Source: Deltaproteobacteria bacterium (lineage in GTDB: Bacteria; JADJOY01). Taken from it: a stretch of 64,000 bases of DNA. This document shows, one piece after another, positions 17,841-26,642 of this stretch. Both the position numbers and the translations under genes were made by a program. A model generated the notes under the pieces. That model was not told the origin of the DNA and searched no databases. It saw only the letters and a list, made by a program, of their open reading frames with translations. The stretch is from assembly GCA_016713535.1 (NCBI GenBank), contig JADJOY010000018.1, forward strand, positions 209,928 to 273,927, in the 5' to 3' direction. The stretch's first letter is position 1; each line of letters begins with the position of its first letter.

Positions 17841-18380
17841 ATGCCGATCTACGAGTTCTACTGCGAACGCTGCCATACGATCTTCAACTTCTTCTCGCCG
17901 GGGGTGAACACCACCAAGACACCCACCTGTCCTCGCTGCGAGAAGACTCCTCTCAGGCGGCAGATGTCGCGCTTCGCGATGGTCAAGCAGGTCGGCGACC
18001 CGAGCGGCGCGAGCGGTGACGGCGCGGAAGGCGGTCCCGCCACGCCCGACGAGGCGCGCATGGAGAGCGCGATGGAGGCGTTCGCGCGCGAGGCCGAGAC
18101 GCTCAACGAGGACGACCCGCGCGCGGCCGCGCAGATGATGCGGCGCTTCTCCGAGATGGCGGGAATGAGCATCGGCCCCGGCATGGAGGAGGCGCTGCGC
18201 CGCCTCGAGGCCGGTGAGGACCCCGACGCGGTCGAGTCGGAGCTGGGCGATCTCCTCGAGGGCGAGGATCCGTTCGGCGCGCCCGGCGAAGGCGGCGGCG
18301 CGGAGGCCGCCACCGCGAAGCGGCTCTCGACCGCGCGAACCCGACCTCCGGCCCGCGACGAAAAGCTCTATACACTGTGA
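17841..18380 (+). CDS. FmdB-family zinc-ribbon regulatory protein
   Basis: 179 residues. The N-terminal 45 residues are the FmdB/CxxC-CxxC zinc ribbon: MPIYEFYCERCHTIF, then TCPRCEKTPLRRQMS. The remainder is acidic and Met/Ala-rich, with helical stretches such as MMRRFSEMAGMSIGPGMEE. Function in this family is not established; roles in regulation or protein assembly have been suggested. The start ATG 17841 is set by the conserved MPIYEF. Confidence 0.85.
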   Translation: MPIYEFYCERCHTIFNFFSPGVNTTKTPTCPRCEKTPLRRQMSRFAMVKQVGDPSGASGDGAEGGPATPDEARMESAMEAFAREAETLNEDDPRAAAQMMRRFSEMAGMSIGPGMEEALRRLEAGEDPDAVESELGDLLEGEDPFGAPGEGGGAEAATAKRLSTARTRPPARDEKLYTL

Positions 18381-18423
18381 CGTCTGTTCGACGCCTGCGC
18401 GCCACACCCAGGAGCGCCGTCTC

Positions 18424-19641
18424 ATGAAACGACCTCTCGCCGCCTGGACGACACCGATCGCCATCGTGTTGCTCGCCGTCTCCTGCGGAGGAGGGGGGGG
18501 CGGCGGCGGTGGTGGAGGTGGTGGCGGAGGTGGAGGAGGCGAGCCGCTCGGCAGGGCCAACGGCTTCGAGCTGGTCGAGCTCGGCAGCTTCCCGATCGAC
18601 CAGTCGGTGCAAGCGGGTGGGCGCTCGTTCGCGGCCACCGCGCCGATCTCGGCCACGTTCGCGAGCGACACCGTGTCGTTCGCGATGCTCACGGACCTCA
18701 CCGACAGCGGCGCGAGCGACCGGCTCGGCACGATCGGCGACCTGATCAGCCCGAGCGGCCAGCTGCGCACGCCGGGCAACAACCTCGACGCCTTCCAGGC
18801 CGGGCCACTCGAGCCGAGCTTCGACTACGGCGCCAACGGCCTGCTGATCCCCAAGGCACCGGACCTCCTGCCGCAGGCTGGCACCTACACGTTCCGCGTG
18901 ATCCGCGACGGCGGGCAGAGCGGACGCTCGGTGCCGGTCGCGATCGCGGTGCGGCGCGGCAACAAGGTCGGCCACCGCATCCCGTGCAACGTGTTCGTGC
19001 ACGACCTGTCGGGGCGTCGGCCCGAGGATCTCGGCGGCGTGATGGATCGCATCGACGAGATCTACGCGCAGGCCGGGCTCACCCTCGACCCCATCGAGTT
19101 CTTCACCGGCGGCGACGCCAGCAACGCCGTCGTCCACGACCCCGGCGATCCGGACTCGAACCTGCCGTCGCTCTTCGCCATCCCCGCGCCCCAGCCCGAC
19201 GCGCTCACCTTCTGGCTCCTCGACGACGTCACCAGCTCCGGGATCGACAGCGACCTGACGCTGCTCGGCCTGGCGATGGGGATCCCCGGCTCGTACGGCT
19301 GGGCGCGACCGAGCGACAACGGCGTCTTGATCTCGGTGACCGGGCACACCGGCCCACTCGGCCTGGTGGTGGACGCCGAGCTGCTCGCCGTGACGATGGC
19401 CCACGAGGGCGGGCACTGGCTGGGCCTCAACCACACCACCGAGGCCGACGGCAGCGCCCACGATCCGATCGCCGACACGCCCGAGTGCTTCATGAGCGCG
19501 GACGCGGACGGCAACGGCCGCCTCGATCCCGAGGAGTGTCCGGACGCGCCCAACCTGATGTTCTGGACCGGCTTCTCGAACGACCAGCTCACGGTCGACC
19601 AGGACGTGGTGCTGCAGCGCAACCCGATCGCGGTGCCGTGA
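18424..19641 (+). CDS. Poly-glycine-tethered metalloprotease-like lipoprotein
   Basis: 405 residues. Lipoprotein signal with lipobox LAVSC; the acylated Cys is followed by 18 consecutive glycines, a flexible tether encoded by mixed GGN codons. The rest is a secreted domain ending in a zincin signature HEGGHWLGLNHTTE (HExxHxxGxxH), which binds zinc with three His and a catalytic Glu. DADGNGRLDPEEC downstream could bind calcium. It is likely an outer-membrane-anchored metzincin-like peptidase; the substrate is unknown. The GGN tract could expand or contract by slippage. Confidence 0.75.
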   Translation: MKRPLAAWTTPIAIVLLAVSCGGGGGGGGGGGGGGGGGGEPLGRANGFELVELGSFPIDQSVQAGGRSFAATAPISATFASDTVSFAMLTDLTDSGASDRLGTIGDLISPSGQLRTPGNNLDAFQAGPLEPSFDYGANGLLIPKAPDLLPQAGTYTFRVIRDGGQSGRSVPVAIAVRRGNKVGHRIPCNVFVHDLSGRRPEDLGGVMDRIDEIYAQAGLTLDPIEFFTGGDASNAVVHDPGDPDSNLPSLFAIPAPQPDALTFWLLDDVTSSGIDSDLTLLGLAMGIPGSYGWARPSDNGVLISVTGHTGPLGLVVDAELLAVTMAHEGGHWLGLNHTTEADGSAHDPIADTPECFMSADADGNGRLDPEECPDAPNLMFWTGFSNDQLTVDQDVVLQRNPIAVP

Positions 19642-19684
19642 CGATGGTGCGTGGATTCATCCTCCCCCACTCAGCGAGGTTCCG

Positions 19685-20254
19685 ATGAGGCGCGTGAAGA
19701 TGGTGGCGCTGGTGATGATGGGCAGCACACTGGTGTTCTGCTCGACCACCCACGGCGGCGAGGACACCACGTCGCGAGTGCGCGGGCGGCTGAGCCAGGG
19801 CTACGAGTCGGCGCCGGCGGCGTCCGAGCTCGAGGCGCTCGGGCCGGGCGTGGACAAGGCGCTGATCGAGATCTACCGCGACCCGGCGAGCCCGATGCTG
19901 CAGCGCATGCGCGCGCTCGATCTGCTCGCGAGCTATCCGTCCGAGGAGCTGAAGACGCTGCTCGACGCCGAGTCGGCGCGCACCGACCTGGCACCCGCGC
20001 TGGCGCGGCGGCTGATGGCCGTCTCGCTACGCGCCTTCGGCGAACGCGAGCCTGCGGTGGCGGAGCGAGTGTGGGCCGCCAACTCGGCGAGCAAGGACGC
20101 GACGGTGCGCTACGACGCCGCGCAGGCCCTCGGCAAGATGAAGCAGCCGAGCGCCCAGCTCCTGCGCGTGGCGCGCGAGCGCGTCGCCACCGAGACCGAC
20201 CTCGCGGTGCGCGGCGAGCTCGAGAAGCGCATCACCGCCGCCGAGCCGCGCTGA
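19685..20254 (+). CDS. Secreted or lipoprotein HEAT-like helical repeat protein
   Basis: 189 residues. Signal peptide MRRVKMVALVMMGSTLVFC with a possible lipobox LVFC. The mature part is all-helical, with repeated pairs (RMRALDLLASYPSEELKTLL; VRYDAAQALGKMKQPSAQLL) resembling HEAT repeats. Such proteins usually serve as binding scaffolds. It may be co-transcribed with the metalloprotease 43 bp upstream. A REP-like palindrome follows the gene. Confidence 0.6.
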   Translation: MRRVKMVALVMMGSTLVFCSTTHGGEDTTSRVRGRLSQGYESAPAASELEALGPGVDKALIEIYRDPASPMLQRMRALDLLASYPSEELKTLLDAESARTDLAPALARRLMAVSLRAFGEREPAVAERVWAANSASKDATVRYDAAQALGKMKQPSAQLLRVARERVATETDLAVRGELEKRITAAEPR

Positions 20255-20270
20255 CGCCGCGTCGCCGCGG

Positions 20271-20300
20271 CTGGAGGGCCGTCGCTTCGTCGACGGCCCC
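20271..20300. repeat. Single REP-like palindrome
   Basis: A 30-bp copy of the dispersed family, with inner stem GGGCCGTCG / CGACGGCCC around the loop CTTCGT. It lies 17 bp after the HEAT-like gene and may act as its terminator. A weaker hairpin, GACCGCC/GGCGGTC, follows near 20343-20358. Confidence 0.7.
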
Positions 20301-20394
20301 AGGGAGCGCTCGGCCTAGGGGCCCATCCTTCGCGGCCGGCGGACCGCCTGGGCGGTCGCATCGGCGATGCTCGCCAGAGCGCCGCGCGTCCGCC

Positions 20395-20463
20395 TTTGCT
20401 AGTTATCGCTAGCAAGTTTTGCTATCAACCGCTAGTAAGCTTTGCTGGTAACCACTAGGAACG
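20395..20463 (+). promoter_or_regulatory. Three tandem 23-bp direct repeats (iteron-like operator)
   Basis: Three copies begin exactly 23 bp apart at 20395, 20418 and 20441, each starting TTTGCT. Copy 1 continues AGTTATCGCTAGCAAG, copy 2 ATCAACCGCTAGTAAG, copy 3 GGTAACCACTAGGAAC. Copy 1 holds the inverted repeat TTGCTAG/CTAGCAA. The block is AT-rich in a 70% GC background and ends 12 bp before the start codon of a gene encoding a helix-turn-helix domain. The simplest reading is a multi-site operator for that protein. Confidence 0.7.
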
Positions 20464-20475
20464 AGGCGATCTCCG

Positions 20476-22209
20476 ATGTCCAGGAGCCCTGAAAAGGCTG
20501 CCGAACCGGCTACTTTCGGCGCCTACGTGCGCACCAAGCGCAAGGGGGCCCATCTCAGCCTCGAAGAGGTCGCCCACAAGGCGCAGCTCTCCCACCAGTA
20601 CCTGAGCCAGGTCGAGCGAGACGTCGGTCCGGCCATGCGCCGCGAGCACTGGAGCGCGCTCGTCGCCGCGATCCCCGGGCTCACGATCGCCGAGCTCGAG
20701 CGCTTCGCCGCGCGCACCCGCCCGCTCGAGATCGACCTCACCGAGGCGCCCACCGACTACGTCGAGCTCGCCGTCGCGGTCGCGGAGCGGGTCCGCAACC
20801 GTGACCTCGCGGCCGACGAGCTGGCGGCGTTGGTCGGGCTCGCGTCGCGTGGCGCCCTTGCGCGGGTGCGCGCCCACGGCCGGGTGGTCGACGCCGCCGG
20901 CAACCCGGTGAGCGGCACGGCGTACCTCTACCGCGTCGCGGCTACCCGCGGCTGGGTCGGGATCGTCGGCGCGCGCGCCCACGCCGGGCGCATCGCCGGC
21001 CCGCTCGACGGCAGCATCGCCGTGCTGACCGATCACCGCGTGGCGCTGCTCGGCGGCAAGGATCCGCGTGGCGCCGGCTTCTTCGACGTGCCCGGTGGGC
21101 TCACGCCCGGCGTCTACGCCCTCGACGTCCACGCGGCCGGCGGCGGCGAGAGCGCCTGGGCGTGGCCGCTCGTGGTGAGCGACGGGGTCGGCGCGCAGGA
21201 CGTGCGGATCGGCGGGCCGAGCGCGGCACCGAGCGGCAGCGGTAGCGGCACGAGCCAGGGCCCGGCGCTGCCGGCGAACCTGCCGCCGGTCACGCCGCTC
21301 GCCAAGCAGTTCACGCCCGGCACGTTCACCGCGAGCTTCTCGTACTACGGCCTCGGCGGGGCGCCGCTCGAGCGCATCCGCCGTGACCTCGATCGCATCC
21401 GCGCGGCGGGCTCCGGCAACGTGCGGGTGTGGGTCGACTGGGAGCGGCCGAGCGAGGCGTCGCGGATCGTGGACCGCAAGGGCAAGCTGATCGCCGCGCA
21501 GGCCAAGAAGCTCGACGCCGCCCTCGACTACGCGGCGACGCTCGGCGTCTCGTTCGACCTCACCCTAGAGACGGCGCACTACGACGCCGTGAAGAAGAGC
21601 GCCGAGGGCTACGACATCACCAGCCACAAGAACGCGGTGCGGAGCGTGCTCGAGCGGTGGGGCGCCCACCCGGCGGTGCGAATCATCGACCTCGACAACG
21701 AAGCCGAGGTGCGCGGCGCGGGCGGCCACGGCTCACCCGACACCGGCCACACCAGCCCGGCGCGCTTCGCGGATCTCATGGGAGTGGCGCGCTCGGCGGC
21801 GCGGACGTGCCTGGTGGGAGCGTCGTGCTCGTTCTCGATCGACGGGATGCCGAAGGACTACGTGAACCTCTTCCGCGACACCAAGGGCGAGATCCTGCTG
21901 CCGCACTTCGCGCGGGTGAAGGGCTGGGGCGCCGCCGAGGGGCCGAACGCGAAGGCGCTCGCGAAGGCGCTGCCCGGCATCCTCATCCATCACCAGGAGC
22001 CGGCGCGGAACGGGCACTCGACGAGCCCCGCCGAGGGCTGGGAGGCGGGCGAGTTCGAGGCGAGCTTCAAGAGCGCTCGCGCCGCCGGGTCGGTCGGCTG
22101 CTGCTTCCACACCGACGCCGCCTTCGATCTCACCCAGAAAGACGCCTGGGACCAGCTCGACGCGACCGAGCGCCAGGTCGTCGCCAAGCTCGCCGAGTGG
22201 ATCCGGTAG
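20476..22209 (+). CDS. XRE-type HTH fused to Ig-like domain and TIM-barrel glycosidase-like domain
   Basis: 577 residues in one frame. Residues 14-70 are an XRE-like helix-turn-helix (LSLEEVAHKAQLSHQYLSQVE). Residues about 128-245 look like a carboxypeptidase-regulatory beta domain (RVVDAAGNPVSGTAYLY). A Gly/Ser linker (GSGSGTSQGP) precedes a barrel of about 300 residues with NVRVWVDWERP, DLDNEAEVRG and HHQEPARNGH, resembling clan-A glycoside hydrolases with possible acid/base and nucleophile Glu residues. There is no signal peptide or membrane helix, so the barrel should be cytoplasmic. A DNA-binding domain on such a barrel is unusual; it may be a sugar-sensing regulator. The function is unknown. 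Confidence 0.7.
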   Translation: MSRSPEKAAEPATFGAYVRTKRKGAHLSLEEVAHKAQLSHQYLSQVERDVGPAMRREHWSALVAAIPGLTIAELERFAARTRPLEIDLTEAPTDYVELAVAVAERVRNRDLAADELAALVGLASRGALARVRAHGRVVDAAGNPVSGTAYLYRVAATRGWVGIVGARAHAGRIAGPLDGSIAVLTDHRVALLGGKDPRGAGFFDVPGGLTPGVYALDVHAAGGGESAWAWPLVVSDGVGAQDVRIGGPSAAPSGSGSGTSQGPALPANLPPVTPLAKQFTPGTFTASFSYYGLGGAPLERIRRDLDRIRAAGSGNVRVWVDWERPSEASRIVDRKGKLIAAQAKKLDAALDYAATLGVSFDLTLETAHYDAVKKSAEGYDITSHKNAVRSVLERWGAHPAVRIIDLDNEAEVRGAGGHGSPDTGHTSPARFADLMGVARSAARTCLVGASCSFSIDGMPKDYVNLFRDTKGEILLPHFARVKGWGAAEGPNAKALAKALPGILIHHQEPARNGHSTSPAEGWEAGEFEASFKSARAAGSVGCCFHTDAAFDLTQKDAWDQLDATERQVVAKLAEWIR

Positions 22210-22236
22210 GCCGAGCGATCGCGCGATCGATCGCCG

Positions 22237-22336
22237 CGGGCGGGGCCGGGCCCCGCCCCTACGGAACGCACCGGCGCACCGCCGATGTGTTCGTCGCGTA
22301 GTCCGTGCCCGTAGGGGCGGGCCCTGCGCCCGCCCG
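22237..22336. repeat. Inverted pair of GC-rich palindromic repeats
   Basis: A 28-bp element (22237-22264) ending GGGCCCCGCCCCTACGG is matched in opposite orientation at 22308-22336, starting CCCGTAGGGGCGGGCCC. Each copy is also self-complementary. This is a second repeat family, distinct from the GCTTCGTCG type, in the gap between two forward genes. Confidence 0.6.
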
Positions 22337-22404
22337 CGAGCTCACGTCTGCACGGCTGCTGCGCTGGAGCGCATTACCTCCGTTCGCACGAGGAGGGACG
22401 TCCC

Positions 22405-22813
22405 GTGCGCTCGGAATACGTCGATGCGGTGAACGCCGTCCGCTGGGGCTGGTCGCTGTGGCTCGCACTCCTCGCGCCGGCGGTGCTGATCTGGAGCCAC
22501 GCGCTGTCACGGCGAAGGTCCTGTGCCGCGTCGATCTCTCGGTTTCTCGTAGCCGTGATCGCGTTCTACGAGCTAGGCGTGATCCACTCGAACCGAATCC
22601 AGACCGCGAAGCTGGCGTACATGCAGACGGACGCGGAGCAGCAGGATTGGGGCACCGACACGTGGCATGTCTACGCCCCCGTCTTCCTGGTGCCGTACGG
22701 GTTGGTGTACTGCTCGCTCCACACGAGCGCGGCGTTCGTGGTGGCGGCGATCCTGAACTGTGTCCGGCGGGTGGCGCGCCGGCGGCCGGCGCTACCCTGC
22801 CGCCGAGGAGTAG
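22405..22813 (+). CDS. Small multi-TM membrane protein, 3' end uncertain
   Basis: GTG start with AGGAGG 8 bp upstream (22391-22396). About 130 residues look real: a helix at WGWSLWLALLAPAVLIWSHAL, another at FLVAVIAFYELGVI, and a third at VFLVPYGLVYCSLHTSAAFVV. After residue 125 the frame becomes arginine-rich and stays open through the next gene to 23460, so a frame break near the 3' end is likely; the TAG at 22811-22813 in another frame is the most plausible end. The family is not recognised. Confidence 0.45.
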
Positions 22814-22858
22814 GATGGCGGGCCGGGCGGAGGTCATTCGTGGGTTGGGAGGATCGCC

Positions 22859-23204
22859 ATGCGCTACCGGGGAAGCTGCCACTGTGGTCGGATCGCGTTC
22901 GAGGTCGAGGGCGAGATCGAGGGCTTGCTCGCGTGCAACTGTTCGATCTGCGCGCGCAAGGGCTCGCTCTTGTGGTTCGTGCCGCGCGAGAAGCTCGAGC
23001 TCGACGCCCGAGGACGCAGCCTCGACCTACACGTTCAACAAGCACCTCATCCAGCACCACTTCTGCCCCACGTGCGGGATCCATCCCTACGCCGACGGCA
23101 TCGACCCGAAGGGCCAGCGCATGGCGGCGATCAACGCGCGCTGCCTGGAGGACGTGGACCTCGCCGCGATCCCGGTCCGCAACTTCGATGGCCGCTCGAT
23201 GTGA
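22859..23204 (+). CDS. GFA-family (formaldehyde-activating enzyme-like) zinc protein, apparent frameshift
   Basis: The N-terminal half, MRYRGSCHCGRIAFEVEG then CNCSICARKGSL, and the C-terminal half, YTFNKHLIQHHFCPTCGI then FDGRSM, are both typical of the GFA/CENP-V zinc fold but lie in different frames. Removing one C from CCC (23007-23009) joins them as LELDAEDAASTYTF and gives 114 residues, the usual size. All zinc cysteines (CHC, CNC, CPTC) are present. GFA-like proteins often do not use glutathione/formaldehyde, so the activity is open. GGGAGG precedes the ATG. Confidence 0.75.
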
Positions 23205-23228
23205 GCGGCTCGTGCAAGCGAGGTCCCG

Positions 23229-23537
23229 ATGCTCGAGCTTCGACCGACCTGTGAGCACTGCAACGTGGCGCTGCCGCCCGACTCGCGGGCGGCGCGCATC
23301 TGCTCGTACGAGTGCACCTTCTGCGCGCACTGCGCAGAGACGCTGCTGCTCGGCGTGTGCCCCAACTGTGGCGGCGGCTTCACGCCGCGGCCGATCCGCC
23401 CGGCGCGCAACTGGCGAGGCGATAACCACCTGGGCCACGATCCGGCGAGCACGAAGGTGAAGCACCGTCCCGTCGACCTCGAGGCACACGCGCGCTTCGC
23501 CGCCGAGCTCAAGCTCGTCCCGCCGCACGACCGATAG
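23229..23537 (+). CDS. DUF1272 domain protein
   Basis: 102 residues. The N-terminal 58 residues match the cysteine-rich DUF1272 pattern: MLELRPTCEHCNVALPPDS, ICSYECTFCAHCAE, GVCPNCGGGFTPRP. It should bind two zinc ions; the role is unknown. The C-terminal extension is basic and histidine-containing. It lies between GFA and GNAT genes with gaps of about 20 bp, consistent with one transcript. Confidence 0.85.
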   Translation: MLELRPTCEHCNVALPPDSRAARICSYECTFCAHCAETLLLGVCPNCGGGFTPRPIRPARNWRGDNHLGHDPASTKVKHRPVDLEAHARFAAELKLVPPHDR

Positions 23538-23555
23538 GAGGACGTGGGAGGCGCC

Positions 23556-24068
23556 ATGCTCAGGATCCGCCTGGTGAACGCGATCGGTCCCTCGTTGCTC
23601 GACGGTCTCGGTGCCTTGCTCACCGACGCCGTCGAAAGCGGTGCGTCGGTGGGCTTCCTGGCCCCGCTCGAGCACGATACCGCGATGCACTACTGGGCCC
23701 ACACCGCGACCAGCCTCGGCCGCGACCTGCGCCTGTGGGTCGCCGAACGCGGCAACGACGTGCTCGGCGCGGTGCAGCTCGCGCTCTGCGAGCGCGAAAA
23801 CGGCCGCCATCGCGCCGAGGTCCAGAAGCTCTTCGTGCTGCGCAGCGCGCGCGGCCAGGGAGTCGCGACCCAGCTCATGGCGACGGTCGAGTCGTACGCC
23901 CGCGAGCACGGTCGCTCCCTGCTCTTCCTCGACACCCAGGTGGGATCGGCCGCCGAGAAGCTCTACGCGCACCTCGGCTGGACGAAAGCCGGAGAGATCC
24001 CGCGCTATGCGGCGAGCCCGGACGGCGCGCTCCACACCACGGCGTATTTCTGGAAAGACGTCGTGTAA
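23556..24068 (+). CDS. GNAT family N-acetyltransferase
   Basis: 170 residues from ATG 23556, which has GGGAGG 4 bp upstream; a GTG at 23544 is an alternative. The acetyl-CoA motif A is VQKLFVLRSARGQGVATQLM (Q/RxxGxG/A type), followed by the helix and motif B region SLLFLDTQVGSAAEKLYAHLGW. The substrate is unknown. It is last in a forward run and convergent with queD. Confidence 0.85.
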   Translation: MLRIRLVNAIGPSLLDGLGALLTDAVESGASVGFLAPLEHDTAMHYWAHTATSLGRDLRLWVAERGNDVLGAVQLALCERENGRHRAEVQKLFVLRSARGQGVATQLMATVESYAREHGRSLLFLDTQVGSAAEKLYAHLGWTKAGEIPRYAASPDGALHTTAYFWKDVV

Positions 24069-24134
24069 CCGAGGTCTTGCCAGCGCTCGATCGTCGTCGC
24101 CGGTATCGGCGACGCCACCCAGCTCGGCTCGCGC

Positions 24135-24195
24135 CGCGGGGGACGGACCCCGCGCTACGAGAACGACCGTGGAGACGGGGGTTTCATACCCCGTC
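24135..24195. terminator. Two hairpins between convergent GNAT and queD genes
   Basis: CGCGGGG/CCCCGCG (24135-24141 and 24148-24154) and GACGGGG/CCCCGTC (24174-24180 and 24189-24195, loop GTTTCATA) are perfect 7-bp stems. Their position between convergent genes suggests bidirectional termination. Confidence 0.45.
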
Positions 24196-24228
24196 GCCGG
24201 GCCCGCCGACCTGCATGGACCGCCGACT

Positions 24229-24657
24229 TCACCGCCCCGGCGGGAGGTAGGTCGCCCAGCAGCCTTCCATCTCCTGGACGCGCACCGACACGATCCGCAC
24301 CGGGTAGCTCGCGAGCACCGGGCTCGCCATCCGGTAGAGCTCGAGCGCGATGTTCTCGGCGGTCGGGTTCGAGTCCATGAGGTAGGGCTTGCCGGCCTTG
24401 CAGTACGGGCCGATCGCCGTGATCACCTCGGTGTCGTGGCGGTTGAGCAGGAAGCCATGGTCCCAGTGGTCGAGGATCCAGCCGTAGATCAGGTCGCGGA
24501 TCACGTCGAAGTCGATCACGCGCCCGACCTCGTCGAGCTTGTCGCCCTCGACGGTGATCTCGATGGCGTAGTTGTGGCCGTGCAGGTCCTTGCACCCGCC
24601 CTCGTGGTTCATGAGGCGGTGGCCAGCCGGGAACTCCAGTCTGCGCGTGACTTGCAT
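24229..24657 (-). CDS. queD: 6-carboxytetrahydropterin synthase-like (QueD/PTPS family)
   Basis: 142 residues. Zinc ligands are in FPAGHRL and LHGHNY, the catalytic cysteine in EGGCKDLHGH, and the acidic substrate-anchoring Glu near the C-terminus (VRVQEMEGCWATY). QueD makes 6-carboxytetrahydropterin from dihydroneopterin triphosphate in queuosine/preQ0 synthesis; other PTPS-fold enzymes share these motifs, and no other queuosine genes are in the window. GGAGGG precedes the ATG. Confidence 0.85.
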   Translation of the reverse strand: MQVTRRLEFPAGHRLMNHEGGCKDLHGHNYAIEITVEGDKLDEVGRVIDFDVIRDLIYGWILDHWDHGFLLNRHDTEVITAIGPYCKAGKPYLMDSNPTAENIALELYRMASPVLASYPVRIVSVRVQEMEGCWATYLPPGR

Positions 24658-24907
24658 CGTGACCCTCCGGAGAAGTCCGCAAGGTGTCGCCCGCGGCGGC
24701 GGGGAGTCAAGGAGGCCCGGCGCGGGCGCACCGGCCGTGTCCGTTTCTACACGGCGTGTCGACTTCCCGACCCGCGGCCCTCCCCGACCGGGCCGGACGG
24801 ACCCGTACCCACCAACGTTGGCTGTGGCATGGACTCTGCTTGAGGCATAGTTTCGCCCTCGATCGATCCACGCAGTTCGCTCCTCTCTCGTGCCGGCGGA
24901 GATTCCC

Positions 24908-26642
24908 TTGCGCGTGTCTCGAGCTGTTGTCCGAAGTCGTGGTGTTTGGATCCTCGGTGTCCTCGGCGTCCTCGCCGGGTGCCCGCGCCCGGCCGCGCCG
25001 CCGGCCACCAGGCCGGGCGCCGCGCCGGCCAGGCCTCCCGAGGCGGCTGCAGCGGTTCCGACCACGCCGTCGCGCTCGACGCTTTCGCTCGCGATCGAGC
25101 GCCAGGCGAAGTCCGACGAGCGCACCCCGCCCGAGGTGTTCAACGGCTACGCGGCGCGCGCCTTCGCGCCCGCCTGGACCACCGCCGCCGGCGAGCTCAC
25201 GCCGCGCCTCACCACGCTCCTCGAGCAGCTCGATCACGCCCCCGAGCACGGCCTCTCGCCGCGCCGCATCTCGAGGCGCGGCGCTGCGCCAGGAGATCGC
25301 GCTGCTCACCCAGGCGAAGACCAGCCCGGAGGTGGCGATCGAGGGGCTCGCGCGGGTCGATCGCATGGCGAGCGCCGCGCTCCACCAGTTCGTCGCCGAC
25401 CTGCACGCAGGGCAGGTGGATCCGCGCGAGCTCGGCTACGCGATCGACGCGAGCGATCGCCGCGCCGAGGCGGGGTCGCTCTTCGAGGCCGCGCTCGGCG
25501 CCCCTCCCGCGGAGCTCGCTGGAGCCATCGCCGCCGCGGAGCCGCGCGGCTTCCTCTACCAGCGCCTGGTGAACGATCTGGCGCACTACCGCGCGCTCGC
25601 CACCCAGCCCAACGTGGTGCCGGTGCGCGGCACGGGGAAGATCGTGCCGGGCGACCGGCACGCCACGATCCCGGCTCTTCGCACGCTGCTCGCGGCGCTC
25701 GGCGATCTGCCCGCCGACGCGCCGCCGCCCCCGCCCAAGCTCGCGAACCTCTACGATCACCCGCTCGCGGACGCGGTGCGGCGCTTCCAGGCGCGCCACG
25801 GGCTCCCCGCCGACGCTGTGATCGGCGCCGGCACCTGGTCCGCGCTCGCGGTGCCGCCGGAGGTGCGTGCGCGGCAGATCGCGCTCACGATCGAGCGGCT
25901 GCGCTGGCTGCCCGAGCTCGGCGACGCGCCGTTCATCCTGGTGAACGTACCGTCGTACCGGCTGTGGGTGATCCCGTCGGCGATCACCGACGGCGAGCCG
26001 GTGCTCACCATGAACGTGGTGGTGGGGCAGGCCCTCGACAAGCAGACACCGCTGCTCGCGAGCGAGCTCACCAACATCGTGTTCCGGCCCTACTGGAACG
26101 TGCCGAAGAGTATCGCCGAGAAGGAGATCGCGCCGTCGCTCGCCAAGGACCCCGAGTACCTCGCCAAGAACGACATGGAGCTGGTGGCGAGCTGGGGGAG
26201 CGATGCCGCCGTCATCCCGTTCGCGCCCGAGCGCATCCCGCAGCTCGCGAGCGGCGCGATCCGCGTGCGCCAGCGCCCCGGACCGAGGAACTCGCTCGGC
26301 GCCATCAAGTTCGTGTTCCCGAACGACGAGAGTGTCTACCTGCACGGTACGCCGATGCAGTCGCTCTTCAAGCGCAGCCGCCGGGCGCTGAGCCACGGCT
26401 GCGTTCGCGTGGAGGATCCGGTCACGCTGGCGACCTACCTGCTGCGCGAGGAGCCCGCCTGGGCGAAGGAGAAGATCGTCGCGGCGACGAGCGCCGCCAC
26501 CAACCGCTGGGTCGAGATCGATCCGCCGATGCCGGTCTTGCTCTTCTACGCCACAGCGCTGCCGCGACCGGACGGCACCGTGGCCTTCGCCGACGACATC
26601 TACGGCCTCGACGAGCCGCTCGCGAAGGCGCTCGCGCTGTGA
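24908..26642 (+). CDS. L,D-transpeptidase (YcbB-type) lipoprotein, apparent frameshift
   Basis: Periplasmic peptidoglycan cross-linking enzyme. The N-terminal frame gives a lipoprotein signal (GVWILGVLGVLAGC) and the start of the scaffold domain up to GLSPRRIS. The other frame continues ALRQEIALLTQAKTSPEVAI through a peptidoglycan-binding repeat (ADAVRRFQARHGLPADAVIG) to the catalytic YkuD domain with HGTPMQSLF and SHGCVRVEDP (catalytic Cys). One extra base between about 25265 and 25285 would explain the break. The TTG start at 24908 has GGCGGAG 6 bp upstream; a GTG at 24890 is the alternative. Confidence 0.82.

Noticed and set aside
24684-24907. Upstream extension of the L,D-transpeptidase frame
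   Set aside because: It would cross the divergent region of queD and lacks a signal peptide at the right place; the TTG at 24908 starts a normal lipoprotein signal.
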